64,000 nucleotides of DNA from Lysinibacillus xylanilyticus (GCF_001708185.1 NZ_MDDN01000002.1:248001-312000), one strand, 5' to 3'. Positions 24,707 to 36,219 are shown, numbered from the stretch's first letter. Notes: generated by a model not told the origin, from the sequence alone. Program-made: numbers and translations.

Positions 24707-26014
24707 TTAGATATTAAATTGAGTTGTTGCCTTATATACCTTTCTAGGTCTCCCCTGATTGTAAGGTTGCTCCTCACCTGAAAGTATTAAAAAATGATGA
24801 TCTATTAATCGATTAATGATTCGTTCTGCAGATCTACGAGAAAGGTCCATATAATCAGCTAATTCAGCTGCTGAAAAAGCTCGGTTATTGTGTATTACAA
24901 TAAACTGCTTGATGAGTTTTAAATTTTTTGCACTCATTTTTATTTCTTCGGCAATCTCTAAAATCTGCTTATCATTATTAAATAGTGGTATATTTTTGTC
25001 GTTTTCAAATATTGGACCGTGTAAACGACTTTCTTCATCTATAAGGCATAAAGTTGATTTTTGAAAATTATATTTATCCGTGAAAAACAAAGCTTGTGAA
25101 GAATGCATCTCAGCCTCTTGTAACGAATAGCCAATTCCTATTCCAATATTAAAAAATGTTTCAAATCGCTTTTCTAATTGTTGTAATAAGGAGTTGAAAT
25201 GGGCAATATTTGTTTTATTCATCACTCCACGTGTAGCATAAATTATATATGGCTCGCTTTGTGATTGTGAAACCCTTGCATTGAAAGTTTTACAAATCTC
25301 CTCTATATTTTCTAAAAATAAATGGTTGTTTACAATATTATTTTCTCTACTACGAATGGATACTACAGTTATTTGTGATGCGGACAATAATGAATATTTA
25401 TAAGCATCAATTGCTTTCGATAACGTTGTAACAAATGTATGTTTACTTTCAACCATGTAGCTTGAAGGAATCCCCAATTGTTTTAAAGCAACAAAAACAG
25501 CATGTAAACTAGTAAGTGCTAGCCTTGTTTTTCCTGCCTCATATAAATCCTTGTGAAAGCTAATATACTCATCTATTTGGAAGTCATCTATTTTTCGCTG
25601 TTGTTCGTACACCCATGAATAATCTTTTAAATGAATGGAGGCACACTGAATTCCCGCTTCCTTCATAACTTGATAAAAGCTATCTTCTTTTGGTAAATCA
25701 ATTGAAACTTTAGATAGTTCGATATTTTGATTGTGTGTAATAGACAGTAATGACAGCGACAACATTAATTCATCAAAAGGCAAATACGTTGCTTGAATTT
25801 GCCGTGCTTGTATTATTTCGAAACAATAATAATACGGAATCGACCCAGCAAATAAAAGAATGTCTGATTGCGATGCTGCCTCATCTATTAAATCCATACT
25901 TTGCTTAGGAGCAGTGTAAGGAAAATGGATAAATTGTACTTGTGGAAACTCTATAAAATTCACTTTAATATTATTCCAAAAAAACAAAGAACCGATAATA
26001 GCTACTGTTTGCAT
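24707..26014 (-). CDS. Putative regulator: degenerate GGDEF-like domain plus winged HTH
   Basis: A 435-residue soluble protein I do not recognise as a named family. Residues 1-190 look like an alpha/beta ligand-binding domain. Residues about 210-330 resemble a GGDEF or GTP-cyclohydrolase-III-like domain: RGVMNKTN, then FNIGIGIGYSLQEAEMHSSQAL, without a GGDEF signature. Residues about 370-425 form a winged helix (FSAAELADYMDLSRRSAERI then NRLIDHHFLI and GRPRKVYK). It is probably a transcription factor, and the YfcC carrier gene 200 bases downstream is the obvious candidate target. The ATG at 26014 follows GAGGGGAA. Confidence 0.72.
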   Translation of the reverse strand: MQTVAIIGSLFFWNNIKVNFIEFPQVQFIHFPYTAPKQSMDLIDEAASQSDILLFAGSIPYYYCFEIIQARQIQATYLPFDELMLSLSLLSITHNQNIELSKVSIDLPKEDSFYQVMKEAGIQCASIHLKDYSWVYEQQRKIDDFQIDEYISFHKDLYEAGKTRLALTSLHAVFVALKQLGIPSSYMVESKHTFVTTLSKAIDAYKYSLLSASQITVVSIRSRENNIVNNHLFLENIEEICKTFNARVSQSQSEPYIIYATRGVMNKTNIAHFNSLLQQLEKRFETFFNIGIGIGYSLQEAEMHSSQALFFTDKYNFQKSTLCLIDEESRLHGPIFENDKNIPLFNNDKQILEIAEEIKMSAKNLKLIKQFIVIHNNRAFSAAELADYMDLSRRSAERIINRLIDHHFLILSGEEQPYNQGRPRKVYKATTQFNI

Positions 26015-26106
26015 TTTTTCCCCTCGCTTATATTTTAACTACATAATAGGTCTTTCTATGTATGTTACATATGAATGGCCCAATGTTCAAATAATTTAGT
26101 TTATTA

Positions 26107-26251
26107 TCAAGCGTGTTGATTAACCGTTTTTATCCATTTAATATATTGCTCTGCGATGAAAGCGAAGCGACAAGAGCACTCGAGTAGCCCTATGCTACTA
26201 TCATTTAGAAATGAGAATATATTTGCAAAGTAGCAACCAAAAAATTCTTTT
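26107..26251. repeat. Long intergenic repeat, copy related to 56506-56686
   Basis: The blocks TTGATTA-CC-TTTTTAT, CTGCGATGA-AG-GAAGC-ACA-GAGCACTCGAGTA and CCCTA-GCTAC recur in the same order at 56506-56686. The other copy holds an extra segment of about 55 bases. The rest of the 26015-26439 gap is AT-rich with a terminator at its left end. Confidence 0.6.
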
Positions 26252-26388
26252 ACCGCTCAATAATAAACCTATTTTCCCTAATCAACATACTTTTATTATT
26301 TACATTTTTGTATTAAACCCTTCGCAATTTCTTTATTTCCCCTAGTTATATATTCTCTAACAAAATTTCTTTTTTTACACGCTGAAAC

Positions 26389-26431
26389 AAAAAAGCACCT
26401 CCTATTCACATGACATGAATAAGTAGGTGCA
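26389..26431 (-). terminator. Terminator after the DUF2642 gene
   Basis: GCACCT and CTTATTCA pair with TGAATAG and AGGTGC around a seven-base loop, and the minus strand continues with six T. Confidence 0.85.
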
Positions 26432-26439
26432 GATTCCGC

Positions 26440-26655
26440 TTATTTTTTACTTCTTGCCAATGTAACCCATTCAATTTCGTCCGTACGAATGAAGAAAGGT
26501 GCACGGCTAACCTCTACAACAATATGGTCAGGTAATACAGAGACTAATTTACCTTGCTGAATATTTTTCTCCGTTTGCACTACAATTGCCTGACCAATCA
26601 TCATATTAAGAGTTTCGTATAAATATGGATTCGATATGCTTCCCACCTGCGTCAT
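26440..26655 (-). CDS. DUF2642 small protein (YuzF-like)
   Basis: A 71-residue protein with an Sm-like beta fold: NPYLYETLNMMIGQAIVVQTEK, shown by its LNMMIG part, then GKLVSVLPDHIVVEV and PFFIRTDEIEWV. This is the pattern of DUF2642 proteins such as YuzF, which in Bacillus are small, often spore- or stationary-phase-expressed proteins of unknown biochemical role. The ATG at 26655 has AGGAAGG some 14 bases upstream, a rather long spacing. It has its own terminator and appears monocistronic. Confidence 0.75.
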   Translation of the reverse strand: MTQVGSISNPYLYETLNMMIGQAIVVQTEKNIQQGKLVSVLPDHIVVEVSRAPFFIRTDEIEWVTLARSKK

Positions 26656-26728
26656 ATATAAGACACTTCCTTCCTACAAAAACTAACCATACTTAATAGT
26701 GTATGCAGGAATGATAGGAAATGTACCA

Positions 26729-27169
26729 CTATTTTGAATCAAGAAGTATTGTAATCGGACCATCATTTGTTAGTGCAACATCCATCATCGCACCAAATAT
26801 ACCAGTCTCCACTCGTAAACCAGCTTCACGTAAGGCATTATTAAAAGCCTCCCATAACGGTTCCGCAATTTCTGGTCTTGCTGCACTTGTAAAACTTGGA
26901 CGATTCCCCTTTTTTGCATCTCCATACAATGTAAATTGTGAGACGGATAGAATAGCCCCTCCATGCTCTAAAATGGAATGATTCATTTTCTTGTCAGCAT
27001 CTTCCCAAAGGCGGAGATTAGCTACTTTTTTTGCTAAATATTCAACATCCTTTTGCGTATCCTCATGTGTAATACCAACAAGAAGAACATAGCCACTATC
27101 AATAGCTCCTGTTACTTTCCCGTCAACAGTAACAGAGGCTGCTTTACTACGTTGTAAAACTACTTTCAT
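26729..27169 (-). CDS. dtd: D-aminoacyl-tRNA deacylase
   Basis: Hydrolyses D-aminoacyl-tRNAs (and Gly-tRNA-Ala) so that D-residues do not enter protein. The 146-residue length is standard. The active-site motifs are [19 protein letters not shown], with the SQFTL core near residue 77, and [12 protein letters not shown] near the C-terminus, where the NxGPxT element carries the cross-subunit Gly-Pro pair. It follows rel by 105 bases in the order rel-dtd, as in Bacillus. Confidence 0.96.
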   Translation of the reverse strand: MKVVLQRSKAASVTVDGKVTGAIDSGYVLLVGITHEDTQKDVEYLAKKVANLRLWEDADKKMNHSILEHGGAILSVSQFTLYGDAKKGNRPSFTSAARPEIAEPLWEAFNNALREAGLRVETGIFGAMMDVALTNDGPITILLDSK

Positions 27170-27274
27170 TTTTTAAAACCTCAATTCTGTCATTGCATGC
27201 GCCAGAAGATTCATTTCCGGCACATTACAAAGTTACGACTACCTCACGATATATATATTCAGCAACGCAATTAA

Positions 27275-29470
27275 TTAGTTAATCACACGTTGCACTGAAT
27301 ATATATCAGGTGTTTGTTTAATACGTTCCACTACTTTATGCAAATGCGAAATATTTGAAATCGAAATCGTTAAATGGATCGTTGCCATTTTATCTCGATC
27401 AACACGACCACTCACTGCTAAAATATTCGTTTTCGTTTCGCTTACAATTTGCATAATTTCATTTAAAATGCCTGGTCTATCGAAGGCTGAAACTTCAATA
27501 TCAACAGGGTATTCTTTTTTCTCAGGCGTAAGTCCGCGTTCCCATTCAACTTCTATCAAGCGCTCCTGCTCATCATCAACTTGAATATTAGGGCAGTCTG
27601 CACGGTGCACTGAAACACCTCTACCTTTCGTAATGAAACCTACAATATCATCTCCTGGAACTGGCGTACAGCAACGCGAAAGTCGAATAAGCATATTGTC
27701 GATATCTTTTACGATAACACCCGATTCCGTACGTTTTTGTGGAATAGGGTTTTTCATTTTTTGCTCAATTTTCTCGAGCGCCTCTTCCTGTTCACGCTCT
27801 TTGCGTCGTTTTTCCGCTAAACGATTAACAACTTGCTGTGCTGTAATACCATTCACACCAACAGCGGCATATAAATCTTCTTCATTTGTATAGTTAAATT
27901 TTTCACAAACGCGCTTTAAATTTTCCGCTGACATTGTTTCTTTTATGTCAAAACCTTGTGCACGGATTTCCTTTTCTATCATCTCTTTTCCTTTGATGAT
28001 ATTTTCCTCTCGAAGATGACGTTTGAAAAACTGCTTTATTTTATTTTTCGCCTGTGAGGATTGGGCTATTTTTAGCCAATCTCGACTCGGACCAAATGAT
28101 TGCTTAGAAGTTAAAATTTCAATAATATCTCCCGTTTTCAACGGTGTATCAAGTGGTACCATTTTACCATTGATTTTCGCGCCAATTGTACGATTCCCAA
28201 CTTCTGAGTGCACACGGTATGCGAAGTCGATAGGTACAGAGCCTGCTGGTAATTCAATGACATCTCCTTCTGGAGTAAATACATAAACCATATCAGAAAA
28301 CAAATCAAATTTTAACGATTCCATAAATTCTTCAGCATTAGAAGATTCGTTTTGGAATTCTAAAATTTCTCGGAACCACGTTAATTTTTGGTCGACATTT
28401 TGTTTTTCATTATCAACTTTTTTACCTTCCTTATACGCCCAATGCGCAGCAATCCCGTACTCGGCAATTTTATGCATTTCCTTCGTACGAATTTGAACTT
28501 CTAATGGGTCACCATAAGGACCAATGACTGTTGTATGCAGTGATTGATATAGGTTTTGTTTTGGCATTGCAATATAATCTTTAAAGCGTCCAGGCATTGG
28601 CTTCCATAATGTATGCACAATCCCAAGTACGGCATAGCAATCTTTAATACTATCGACAAGTACACGAATGGCTAATAAATCATAAATTTCGTTGAATTGT
28701 TTTTTTTGTAACACCATTTTACGATATATACTGTAAATATGTTTCGGACGACCATATATATCGGCTTCAATTTCAACATCTGTAAGCTGTGATTTCATCT
28801 CAGTCATAACATTGTCGAGATATGCTTCACGCTCATCACGTTTTTTCTTCATAAGACTGACAATGCGATAATATTGTTGTGGATTTAAATAACGAAGTGC
28901 TGTATCCTCAAGCTCCCATTTAACAGTCGAAATCCCTAAACGGTGCGCAAGTGGTGCAAAAATTTCAAGCGTCTCTTTAGAAATACGGCGTTGTTTTTCT
29001 GCTGGCAAATGTTTTAACGTGCGCATATTATGTAGACGGTCTGCCAGTTTAATCAAAATGACACGAATATCCTGCGCCATAGCTACAAACATTTTTCGAT
29101 GATTTTCTGCTTGTTGCGCTTCTTTCGATAAATATTTAATTTTCCCAAGCTTTGTTACACCGTCTACAAGTATTGCTACCTCTTCGCCGAATTCACGAAC
29201 TAAATCGTCGCGCGTAAAATCCGTATCCTCGACAACATCATGTAAAAAACCAGCCGCAACTGTTTCAGGATCCATTTGTAATTCAGCTAAAATACCAGCT
29301 ACTTGCACCGGGTGAATAATATACGGTTCACCTGAGCTTCGGAATTGCTCTATATGGGCATCCCTTGCTAATTCATATGCTTTTTTCACGAATGCGACAT
29401 TTTCATCATTCATGTAGGATTTGACTAACTCAAAAACGTCCTCAGGAGTCAAAATTTGCTCTTTCGCCAT
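27275..29470 (-). CDS. relA: Bifunctional (p)ppGpp synthetase/hydrolase Rel
   Basis: The long RSH enzyme of the stringent response, 731 residues. The hydrolase HD domain is intact: [26 protein letters not shown] near residue 80 and [10 protein letters not shown] near residue 145. The synthetase domain has [14 protein letters not shown] (about 240-255) and the substrate strand [17 protein letters not shown] (about 393-455), a conserved Cys/His-rich [13 protein letters not shown] zone and a C-terminal ACT domain (about 655-728) follow. Both activities are therefore expected. It sits between dtd and the psuKG operon. Confidence 0.97.
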   Translation of the reverse strand: MAKEQILTPEDVFELVKSYMNDENVAFVKKAYELARDAHIEQFRSSGEPYIIHPVQVAGILAELQMDPETVAAGFLHDVVEDTDFTRDDLVREFGEEVAILVDGVTKLGKIKYLSKEAQQAENHRKMFVAMAQDIRVILIKLADRLHNMRTLKHLPAEKQRRISKETLEIFAPLAHRLGISTVKWELEDTALRYLNPQQYYRIVSLMKKKRDEREAYLDNVMTEMKSQLTDVEIEADIYGRPKHIYSIYRKMVLQKKQFNEIYDLLAIRVLVDSIKDCYAVLGIVHTLWKPMPGRFKDYIAMPKQNLYQSLHTTVIGPYGDPLEVQIRTKEMHKIAEYGIAAHWAYKEGKKVDNEKQNVDQKLTWFREILEFQNESSNAEEFMESLKFDLFSDMVYVFTPEGDVIELPAGSVPIDFAYRVHSEVGNRTIGAKINGKMVPLDTPLKTGDIIEILTSKQSFGPSRDWLKIAQSSQAKNKIKQFFKRHLREENIIKGKEMIEKEIRAQGFDIKETMSAENLKRVCEKFNYTNEEDLYAAVGVNGITAQQVVNRLAEKRRKEREQEEALEKIEQKMKNPIPQKRTESGVIVKDIDNMLIRLSRCCTPVPGDDIVGFITKGRGVSVHRADCPNIQVDDEQERLIEVEWERGLTPEKKEYPVDIEVSAFDRPGILNEIMQIVSETKTNILAVSGRVDRDKMATIHLTISISNISHLHKVVERIKQTPDIYSVQRVIN

Positions 29471-29623
29471 AACATGTCCACCTTGCTCGTCAAATTTTTC
29501 AGATTAGATATAAATTCAATTGTATAAAATATTATGGGCTATTGTAAAGTAACTGTGTCATTTTGTTTAGTTAATCTCGTGAACAATGAAAAAAATGGAA
29601 AAAACATTATCCAAAATGAATAA

Positions 29624-29662
29624 AAAGACCCTTTGCGAATTTATTATTTCGCAAAGAGTCTC
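29624..29662 (-). terminator. Terminator of the psuK-psuG operon
   Basis: AGACTCTTTGCGAA pairs with TTCGCAAAGGGTCT around an eight-base loop with a T run on the minus strand. Confidence 0.85.
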
Positions 29663-29680
29663 TCTTCTTATATTAATTGA

Positions 29681-30595
29681 TTAGCCTAATTTATTATACG
29701 CTACAGCAATTTTCGCACCAACTACTGCATTATTTTTCACTAATGCAATATTGGCATCAAGGCTTTTACCTTCTGTTAGTTCTTTCACTTTTCCAAGTAA
29801 GAATGGTGTCACGTTTTTACCTTGAATACCGTTTTCTTCCGCTTCAACTAGAGCTTTTTCAATGATTTCTGTAATGAATGAGTGCTCAAGTGCTTCAGCC
29901 TCAGGAATTGGATTAGCAATCACAGCTCCACCTTTTAAGCCTAATTGCCATTTTGCACGTAGCATTTCTGCCACTTCCTCTGGTGTATCAATCTTGAAGT
30001 TAACATCAAAACCGCTTTGACGTGTATAGAATGCTGGTAGCTCATCTGTACCATATCCAACGACTGGTACACCTTTTGTTTCAAGATATTCTAAAGTTAA
30101 ACCAATATCTAAAATTGACTTAGCACCCGCACAAATTACAGCTACATTTGTTTGTGCTAATTCTTCTAAGTCTGCTGAAATATCCATTGTTGTTTCAGCA
30201 CCACGGTGTACACCACCGATACCGCCTGTTACGAAAATTTCAATGCCAGCTAGCTCTGCACAAATCATTGTTGCCGCTACAGTTGTCGCACCTAATTTTT
30301 TTGTTGCTAATAAATACCCTAGGTCACGACGAGATGTTTTAGCTACACCTTGTGCATTACCGAACATTTCAAGCTCTTCATCTGATAAACCAATTTTAAT
30401 TTTACCGTCGATTAATGCAATAGTTGCTGGTACAGCACCATTATCACGAATAATTTGTTCCACTTCACGTGCTGTTTGTACATTTTGTGGATATGGCATT
30501 CCGTGAGAAATAATTGTTGATTCTAATGCTACGATTGGTAAACCTTGTGCTTGTCCTGCTTTTACTTCTTCTGATAATACGATGAATTCTTTCAT
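29681..30595 (-). CDS. psuG: Pseudouridine-5'-phosphate glycosidase PsuG
   Basis: Splits pseudouridine 5'-phosphate into uracil and ribose 5-phosphate. The 304-residue protein carries the family motifs [32 protein letters not shown] (with the catalytic lysine region), [26 protein letters not shown] and [11 protein letters not shown] 30595 lies four bases after the psuK stop with GGAGG upstream. The longer frame to 30616 would overlap psuK. Together with psuK it forms a two-gene pseudouridine salvage operon. Confidence 0.95.
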   Translation of the reverse strand: MKEFIVLSEEVKAGQAQGLPIVALESTIISHGMPYPQNVQTAREVEQIIRDNGAVPATIALIDGKIKIGLSDEELEMFGNAQGVAKTSRRDLGYLLATKKLGATTVAATMICAELAGIEIFVTGGIGGVHRGAETTMDISADLEELAQTNVAVICAGAKSILDIGLTLEYLETKGVPVVGYGTDELPAFYTRQSGFDVNFKIDTPEEVAEMLRAKWQLGLKGGAVIANPIPEAEALEHSFITEIIEKALVEAEENGIQGKNVTPFLLGKVKELTEGKSLDANIALVKNNAVVGAKIAVAYNKLG

Positions 30596-30599
30596 GTTG

Positions 30600-31691
30600 T
30601 TATTCCTCCATTTCACTTTTTAACAAATCAACTGATAGCTCAGGTCTTACTGTATATGGAGATGCAAGCGTATTTTTGGCATTCGTTAAGCCTGCATCAA
30701 TACATGTTGCAAAGGTTTGCCCAGTAAGCCAGCTATGGATCACGGCACTGACAAAGGCATCCCCCGCACCTGTTACATCTTCGATTTTTTCTATAGCCTT
30801 AGCTGAGAAATGACTTGGCTTCGTTGTAGTAGAAGCTGCATACACCCCATTACTACCAGCTGTAATAATTACATGCTCAGCACCTAGTTTAAGAAGTTGC
30901 TGTAAAGCTTTTTCATAATGTGCAGCGCCTTCAATTGCATGACCGATAATTGTTTCTGCTTCATCTGTGTTACAAATAAACCATGTTACACCTTGCAACG
31001 TATCCGGCAGTCGATTCATTTTTGGCGAAGACACAGGTACGATGACAAACGGAATTTCGCGGGCAATCGACACCTGCTGAATGTAAGCTACTGTTTCCTT
31101 TGGACAGTTTAAATCCATAATAAAGCAGCCTGCATTCATCAACATGGCCTCATGTTTTTTTAGCAAACTTGGCAACAGTAGTTCATATACTTCCATGTTT
31201 GCCACCGCTAATGCTAGCTCGCCCTGCTCATCCATAATCGCAGTATAGGAACCAGTCGAAGCATCAGGGAGCTGCTCCACATAACGTAAATTCATAAATG
31301 GCTCCGAAGCTTCTTGGATCACTTGCCAATCCGCATCTTTGCCGGCAGTAGTCAGTAATGTAACCTGATGATTTAATCTGCCTAAGTTTTCAGCAATGTT
31401 TCGACCAACACCACCTACACTAAATGAAGAGCTAGCAGGATTGGATGTACCGAACTGTACGTTCCCCTTTACATGAAATTTTCGATCAAGATTGGCTCCA
31501 CCGATACAAACAATTTCATTTTCTTCAGGTAAAATATACGCACGACCGACAATTTTCCCCTGCTTCGTTAAGCTCGACACTAAATTAGCAAGGACTGGAC
31601 GAGATAGATTCATCTTATCTGCCATCTCTTGCTGAGACATAAACGGATTCTGGCGAATTAATGCAAGGACTGCCTGTTCTCTTTCATTCAT
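30600..31691 (-). CDS. psuK: Pseudouridine kinase PsuK with N-terminal winged HTH
   Basis: A PfkB-family kinase of 363 residues fused to an N-terminal helix-turn-helix (residues 1-55: [22 protein letters not shown]). The kinase body has [25 protein letters not shown] (PfkB signature 1) and [13 protein letters not shown] near residue 310 (signature 2 with the catalytic Asp). It phosphorylates pseudouridine at the 5' position before PsuG acts. The HTH part could let it regulate its own operon, as suspected for other HTH-PfkB fusions. A terminator-like hairpin at 31767-31798 lies upstream. Confidence 0.93.
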   Translation of the reverse strand: MNEREQAVLALIRQNPFMSQQEMADKMNLSRPVLANLVSSLTKQGKIVGRAYILPEENEIVCIGGANLDRKFHVKGNVQFGTSNPASSSFSVGGVGRNIAENLGRLNHQVTLLTTAGKDADWQVIQEASEPFMNLRYVEQLPDASTGSYTAIMDEQGELALAVANMEVYELLLPSLLKKHEAMLMNAGCFIMDLNCPKETVAYIQQVSIAREIPFVIVPVSSPKMNRLPDTLQGVTWFICNTDEAETIIGHAIEGAAHYEKALQQLLKLGAEHVIITAGSNGVYAASTTTKPSHFSAKAIEKIEDVTGAGDAFVSAVIHSWLTGQTFATCIDAGLTNAKNTLASPYTVRPELSVDLLKSEMEE

Positions 31692-31766
31692 AGCATCACC
31701 TTTTATTATATTTGTTTATATTATAAACTTTTGTTTGAGTGATGTCAAAAATTTTTTATACAAAAA

Positions 31767-31798
31767 AGTTGAAGCCGATATGTTAAGGGCTTCAACTC
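31767..31798. terminator. Hairpin upstream of psuK
   Basis: AGTTGAAGCC pairs perfectly with GGCTTCAACT around an 11-base loop. It is flanked by a run of A on the left, giving T on the minus strand. It may end a transcript from the repeat region. Confidence 0.55.
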
Positions 31799-31893
31799 CA
31801 ACTATTACTTCAATGAAATTTGATGTCTTATTAAAAAAATATGTCTTTTCGGCAAAAACGAGAGGTTGAAAATGTTTTTTGCGCAAAAGCAAA

Positions 31894-32082
31894 GCGGCGG
31901 AAATTCGGGTTTTCGTGGCGCTCCTTGATTGGTTAGCGACGCATTTTTATGTTTTGGCGGCGTTCCTTGCTTAGTTAGCGGCGCATTTTTATGTTTTGGC
32001 GGCGTTCCTTGCTTAGTTAGCGGCGCATTTTTATGTTTTAGCGGCGTTCCTTGCTTAGTTAGCGGCGAATTCCATCTGTGCG
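31894..32082. repeat. Tandem array of nine 21-bp units
   Basis: Units start every 21 bases at 31894, 31915, 31936, 31957 and so on to 32062. Most begin GCGGCG. From 31936 two unit types alternate (GCGGCGCATTTTTATG and GCGGCGTTCCTTGC), giving three near-identical 42-bp dimers. It lies between psuK and apt. Confidence 0.85.
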
Positions 32083-32140
32083 AAAGCGAAACGACAACGG
32101 AAACAAAATCGGTGGAACGGCTCGATGTTCCAAAATGCCG

Positions 32141-32223
32141 ATCGCTGATAAAATGCCCGAAATCGCTGATAACAACATGAAAATCGCTGATAAAATGCCG
32201 AAATCGCTGATAACAACATGAAA
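32141..32223. repeat. Tandem array of four 21-bp-spaced units
   Basis: ATCGCTGATAA recurs at 32141, 32162, 32183 and 32203 (spacing 21, 21, 20). Two unit types alternate, ending in AATGCC and CAACATG. It follows the GCGGCG array after about 60 bases. The remaining DNA up to apt is AT-rich with one terminator. Confidence 0.8.
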
Positions 32224-32363
32224 ACTCGATAATCAACTCCACGTTATGATGTTAGCATCTTCTTTATTTAATAACTTCAAAATCGACTTTATCGCTAAAT
32301 GATAAGCATTCCATTTTCATTATATTTTCTCAATAGTTTTTATCAATTAACAAATTCACGCAC

Positions 32364-32395
32364 AAAAAAAGCGCCACAAGGATGTGACGCTTTTT
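32364..32395 (-). terminator. Terminator of the recJ-apt operon
   Basis: AAAAGCGTCACA pairs with TGTGGCGCTTTT around a four-base loop, with one mismatch, followed by T on the minus strand. Confidence 0.85.
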
Positions 32396-32417
32396 GCTTT
32401 CTTTACTAGAAACGTTA

Positions 32418-32930
32418 TTAATATTCAATAAGTGTTTTTATGTTAATGTCGCCAATTTTTGCACGACCGTTTAGCTCTGTTAACTCGATAAGGAAGGCAC
32501 AGCCAACAACCTGACCACCTAATTGTTCAACTAAACGCACTGTTGCTTCAATTGTACCACCAGTTGCAAGTAAGTCATCACAGATTAATACTTTTTGACC
32601 TGGTTTAATCGCATCTTTGTGCATTGTTAACGTATCTTTACCATACTCAAGACCGTAGTCAGCACTTATTACTTCACGTGGTAATTTTCCTGGTTTACGA
32701 ACAGGTGCAAAACCAATTTCAAGCGCATAAGCAACCGGGCATCCGATAATGAAGCCGCGAGCCTCTGGACCTACTACAATTTCAGCACCTAGTTCTTTTG
32801 CGTAATCTACGATTTGATCAGTTGCATATTTGTATGCAGGACCGTTATCCATAATTGTTGTAATATCTTTAAAACTGATGCCCTCTTTTGGCCAGTTTTC
32901 AACCGTTGTTACGTATTGCTTTAAATCCAT
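32418..32930 (-). CDS. apt: Adenine phosphoribosyltransferase
   Basis: Makes AMP from adenine and PRPP. With the start at ATG 32930 (AGGAGGAG nine bases upstream) it is 170 residues, the usual length. The longer frame runs back into recJ. Visible motifs are [12 protein letters not shown]-like [28 protein letters not shown], and the PRPP-binding [16 protein letters not shown] near residue 120. It follows recJ by 34 bases. In Bacillus the order recJ-apt-rel is the same, with psuKG inserted here between apt and rel. Confidence 0.97.
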   Translation of the reverse strand: MDLKQYVTTVENWPKEGISFKDITTIMDNGPAYKYATDQIVDYAKELGAEIVVGPEARGFIIGCPVAYALEIGFAPVRKPGKLPREVISADYGLEYGKDTLTMHKDAIKPGQKVLICDDLLATGGTIEATVRLVEQLGGQVVGCAFLIELTELNGRAKIGDINIKTLIEY

Positions 32931-32964
32931 GTTATTGCTCCTCCTACGAAACCTATTTCGTATA

Positions 32965-35283
32965 TTAATGTAATCGTTCATCAAACCATTGTTTTAATTC
33001 TATATAAGGGGCATATACTAGCTTTTGCTCCATTTCAATCTGTTCTGAACGCTGTTTGTAAGACGGTGCCTCTGTGAGTGCTTGTTTTGGGGCATTCACG
33101 TTGACAGTCGTCAGTCCACTCTCCATTCTAACAAAATCAAGCTCAAAAAACACCTGTGTCATAAATTTTAATGCATCTAATGGCCAACCTGTATGCTTCG
33201 CTAAATCATCCAAATGCATATTTAATGGAAAAGCAGGTCGATTTTTTAGAAACTTATAGTACCAAGAGAATTGCTCACGCGTTGGTAATCCATTGAAATA
33301 CTGTGAATCCGGCATGTAAAAGTGTGCATAGATACGGGAAGGTGTTGTTTTCTGTAGTACATTTTCTAACATTCGAACATTTTGTGGCAAATCTAATAGT
33401 ACGATATACTGGCTTTGATTTACATTTGAAAGCGTAGAATCAACTGCTAGAATCGGTACACCAATAAGTGACTGATAATAGGTAATCGTTTCTGGACGAA
33501 AGGCGATAAACGTTGCCTCTTCCTTTGGTACAGTATTTAACCAACGTGATGTTTGACGTATACCACGAATGTCAAATAATTGCCACTCTGTCGTTTGAAC
33601 ATCTTCTATCATAAATTGTGCCTTTTTACGTCCCTGCCATTCATTAATTTGTAAATCCCCTGTGAATGACACTTTTATTCCAAATGTTAGCTCGTCGTGT
33701 AGATGGCCCTTATTAAAACCGACACTATCTAATTTTTCATAGCCATCAGTTAGTTCCATTTTAATATGATTTTCAGCTGCTCCAATTTTACGCATGGAGG
33801 CGATTTCTACATCTTCAAGGACATAAACAGGCTTCGGAAAATCTGTACCAAATGGACCAAGTGTAGAAATCTCTTCAATCGCGTCTGCTGAGATTTCATC
33901 CATTTTTAGTGGTATATCAATATTAAGTACAGGTGTCAAATGCTCTTCTGATAAACAAGCCCTTGCTTGCGTATCTAAACGGGATCTCAATTCATCCACA
34001 TGGTCAAGGGATAAGGTCATGCCGGCTGCCATAGGATGCCCACCAAAATGAGGTAATATATCGCGATTCTTCGCTAGTTCATTATACAAATGGAATCCTT
34101 CAATACTACGAGCAGAGCCTTTAGCTGTCCCTTTTTCATAATCTAGCGCTAATACAATTGTTGGTCGATAATATAACTCGACTAGACGAGATGCAACAAT
34201 CCCAACTACTCCAGCATTCCAACCCTCTCCAGCAACAACTAAAACGAGTGATTCCCCAATTTTTTTGTCAGATTCAATGAGAGCAATCGCCTCATCTGTG
34301 ATACTCTTTACAATATCTTTACGCTCGCTATTACATGCATTCAACTGTTTTGCTAATGCTATTGCCTTAGCATTATCCTCAGCCATTAATAGCTCTACAC
34401 CCGGTGCTGCTTCTCCAAGTCGACCAACTGCATTTAAACGCGGTCCAAAATAAAAACCGATAGTTTCTTCGTTAATTTTAATTTGTTCTGCACTTGCCAC
34501 TTCACACATTGCCTGTATCCAAGGGCTAAGTGATCGGCGCATTTCTTCTATTCCTCGTTTTACAAGGTAGCGGTTTTCATCAACTAATGGCACTAAATCC
34601 GCTACTGTTCCAACAGCAACAAATTCAATTAAGTGTGTTGGAAGTTCCCCGTATAGAGCGTGCGCTAACTTAAACGCTACACCCACACCTGCAAGCTCGC
34701 CAAATGGATAATGTCCTTCCGGTATACGCGGATGTAAAATTATATCTGCTGATGGTAGCTCATCACCCGGCTCATGATGATCTGTGACGATCACATCCAT
34801 CCCTAGTTCCTTCGCTACACGAATCGGTTCAATACCTGAAATACCATTATCCACTGTAATAATTAGCTGAACACCTTCGTCATGTGCTTCGCGAAATAGC
34901 GCTTCATGTGGCCCATAGCCGTGAATAAATCGATTCGGTATTTTAAACGACACATCGGCACCTAGATCAAGCAGCACATTGAGCATTACTGTCGTGCTTG
35001 TGACACCATCCGCATCGTAATCTCCATAAATTAGGATTTTTTCTCCGTTTTCAAGTGCTTGCTCAATACGTGCCACAGCTTCTGTCATGCCATGCATTAA
35101 AAACGGATCATGAATACTTGCTTCTGTCATATTTAATAAGCTCTCTGCATGAGCAGTTGTTTCACAGCCTCGCGCTGCTAAAATTTTCGCTGCAATCGCA
35201 GAAAGTTGTAGGTCATTTTGTAATGTTTGTACAAGCATTGCGTCTGGACGCTCTACCTGCCATCTTTTTTTCGATAGAATCAT
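32965..35283 (-). CDS. recJ: Single-stranded-DNA-specific exonuclease RecJ
   Basis: A 5'-3' single-strand exonuclease of the DHH family acting in recombination and repair, 772 residues. The metal-binding motifs are clear: [14 protein letters not shown] near residue 80, [24 protein letters not shown], and [11 protein letters not shown] (DHHA1) near residue 415. The last 200 residues form the Bacillus-type C-terminal extension (RecJ_C). It is the first gene of recJ-apt. Confidence 0.96.
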   Translation of the reverse strand: MILSKKRWQVERPDAMLVQTLQNDLQLSAIAAKILAARGCETTAHAESLLNMTEASIHDPFLMHGMTEAVARIEQALENGEKILIYGDYDADGVTSTTVMLNVLLDLGADVSFKIPNRFIHGYGPHEALFREAHDEGVQLIITVDNGISGIEPIRVAKELGMDVIVTDHHEPGDELPSADIILHPRIPEGHYPFGELAGVGVAFKLAHALYGELPTHLIEFVAVGTVADLVPLVDENRYLVKRGIEEMRRSLSPWIQAMCEVASAEQIKINEETIGFYFGPRLNAVGRLGEAAPGVELLMAEDNAKAIALAKQLNACNSERKDIVKSITDEAIALIESDKKIGESLVLVVAGEGWNAGVVGIVASRLVELYYRPTIVLALDYEKGTAKGSARSIEGFHLYNELAKNRDILPHFGGHPMAAGMTLSLDHVDELRSRLDTQARACLSEEHLTPVLNIDIPLKMDEISADAIEEISTLGPFGTDFPKPVYVLEDVEIASMRKIGAAENHIKMELTDGYEKLDSVGFNKGHLHDELTFGIKVSFTGDLQINEWQGRKKAQFMIEDVQTTEWQLFDIRGIRQTSRWLNTVPKEEATFIAFRPETITYYQSLIGVPILAVDSTLSNVNQSQYIVLLDLPQNVRMLENVLQKTTPSRIYAHFYMPDSQYFNGLPTREQFSWYYKFLKNRPAFPLNMHLDDLAKHTGWPLDALKFMTQVFFELDFVRMESGLTTVNVNAPKQALTEAPSYKQRSEQIEMEQKLVYAPYIELKQWFDERLH

Positions 35284-35410
35284 CTTTTCACTTCCTTACG
35301 AAGGCTATTATACCGAAAATCTAGCTTGTCCGCACTATCCATCAGATTGATAGTTTTTCCCTTCCGATTCTAAATCCAATCCGTCATCAATACCTTTCTA
35401 ACCGACTTAC

Positions 35411-35442
35411 AAAAAAAGCCTACTCCATTAAAGAGTAGACTT
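35411..35442 (-). terminator. Terminator of the trp operon
   Basis: AGTCTACTC pairs with GAGTAGGCT around a seven-base loop and is followed by seven T on the minus strand. The stem starts inside the last codons of trpA. Confidence 0.85.
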
Positions 35443-36219
35443 CTCAAGGTCACCTTTTGAAGCGGACACTAATGCCTCCACCTTCGTTAAATTACCTTCA
35501 TGTAAAGCTGTTACAATCGCGCTGCCAACGATGACACCATCACCAAGCGCCCCCATGCTTACCACCTGCTCAGGAGTCGATATTCCAAAGCCTGCAAGCA
35601 CAGGTATATGACTAACTTCACGCAAGTGTGCAAAATGCCCCTTTAAATCATGAGCAAAGTTTGTGCGAGCCCCTGTAATTCCGTTTACTGTCACAGCATA
35701 GACAAAGCCTTGACTAGCAGCGGCAATACGTGCAATTCGTTCTGGAGGACTTGTTAACGATACAAGCTGGACAATATCGATACCATAAGGATTTAATGTT
35801 TCACGTAAAATGGTACTTTCCTCTAGTGGTACATCAGGGACGATTAACCCTTTGACGCCCCCCGCTACACAGGCTTCAGCAAATGCCTCTAACCCATACG
35901 CTAAAACAGGATTAAAATAAGTCATAACAACTAATGGAACATGAATTTCTTCTTTAAATGAAGCAAGTGTTTCGAAAACTTTACGTAAAGTTACGCCAGC
36001 CGCTAAAGCTCGTTCTCCTGCCTGCTCTATTGTCGGACCGTCCGCAACAGGATCAGTGAATGGAATACCCACTTCGATCGCCGTTACATCCATTTGCTGC
36101 AGCTGCAGGATCGTTGGCTTCAAAGTCTCCAGCCCCCCATCACCTGCCATAATGTATGGTATAAATGCTTTATTACCAGTGACTGTCGTTTGTTCGATTG
36201 CTTGCTGTAATGTTGCCAT
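35428..36219 (-). CDS. trpA: Tryptophan synthase alpha chain
   Basis: Cleaves indole-3-glycerol phosphate to indole and glyceraldehyde 3-phosphate, 263 residues. The catalytic acids are in AIEVGIPFTDPVADGPTIEQA (the Glu of AIEVG and the Asp of TDPVADG). The phosphate-binding loops VTVNGITGART and LAGFGISTPEQV are also present. Last gene of trpEDCFBA, overlapping the trpB stop by one base. Confidence 0.97.
   Translation of the reverse strand: MATLQQAIEQTTVTGNKAFIPYIMAGDGGLETLKPTILQLQQMDVTAIEVGIPFTDPVADGPTIEQAGERALAAGVTLRKVFETLASFKEEIHVPLVVMTYFNPVLAYGLEAFAEACVAGGVKGLIVPDVPLEESTILRETLNPYGIDIVQLVSLTSPPERIARIAAASQGFVYAVTVNGITGARTNFAHDLKGHFAHLREVSHIPVLAGFGISTPEQVVSMGALGDGVIVGSAIVTALHEGNLTKVEALVSASKGDLEKSTL

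Noticed and set aside
31805-32242. Open frame of 145 aa on the minus strand with repeated PLTKQGTPPKHKNA words
   Set aside because: The frame stays open because the 21-bp and 42-bp repeats are multiples of three. It has no convincing ribosome-binding site, and its two ends fall in unrelated repeat DNA.
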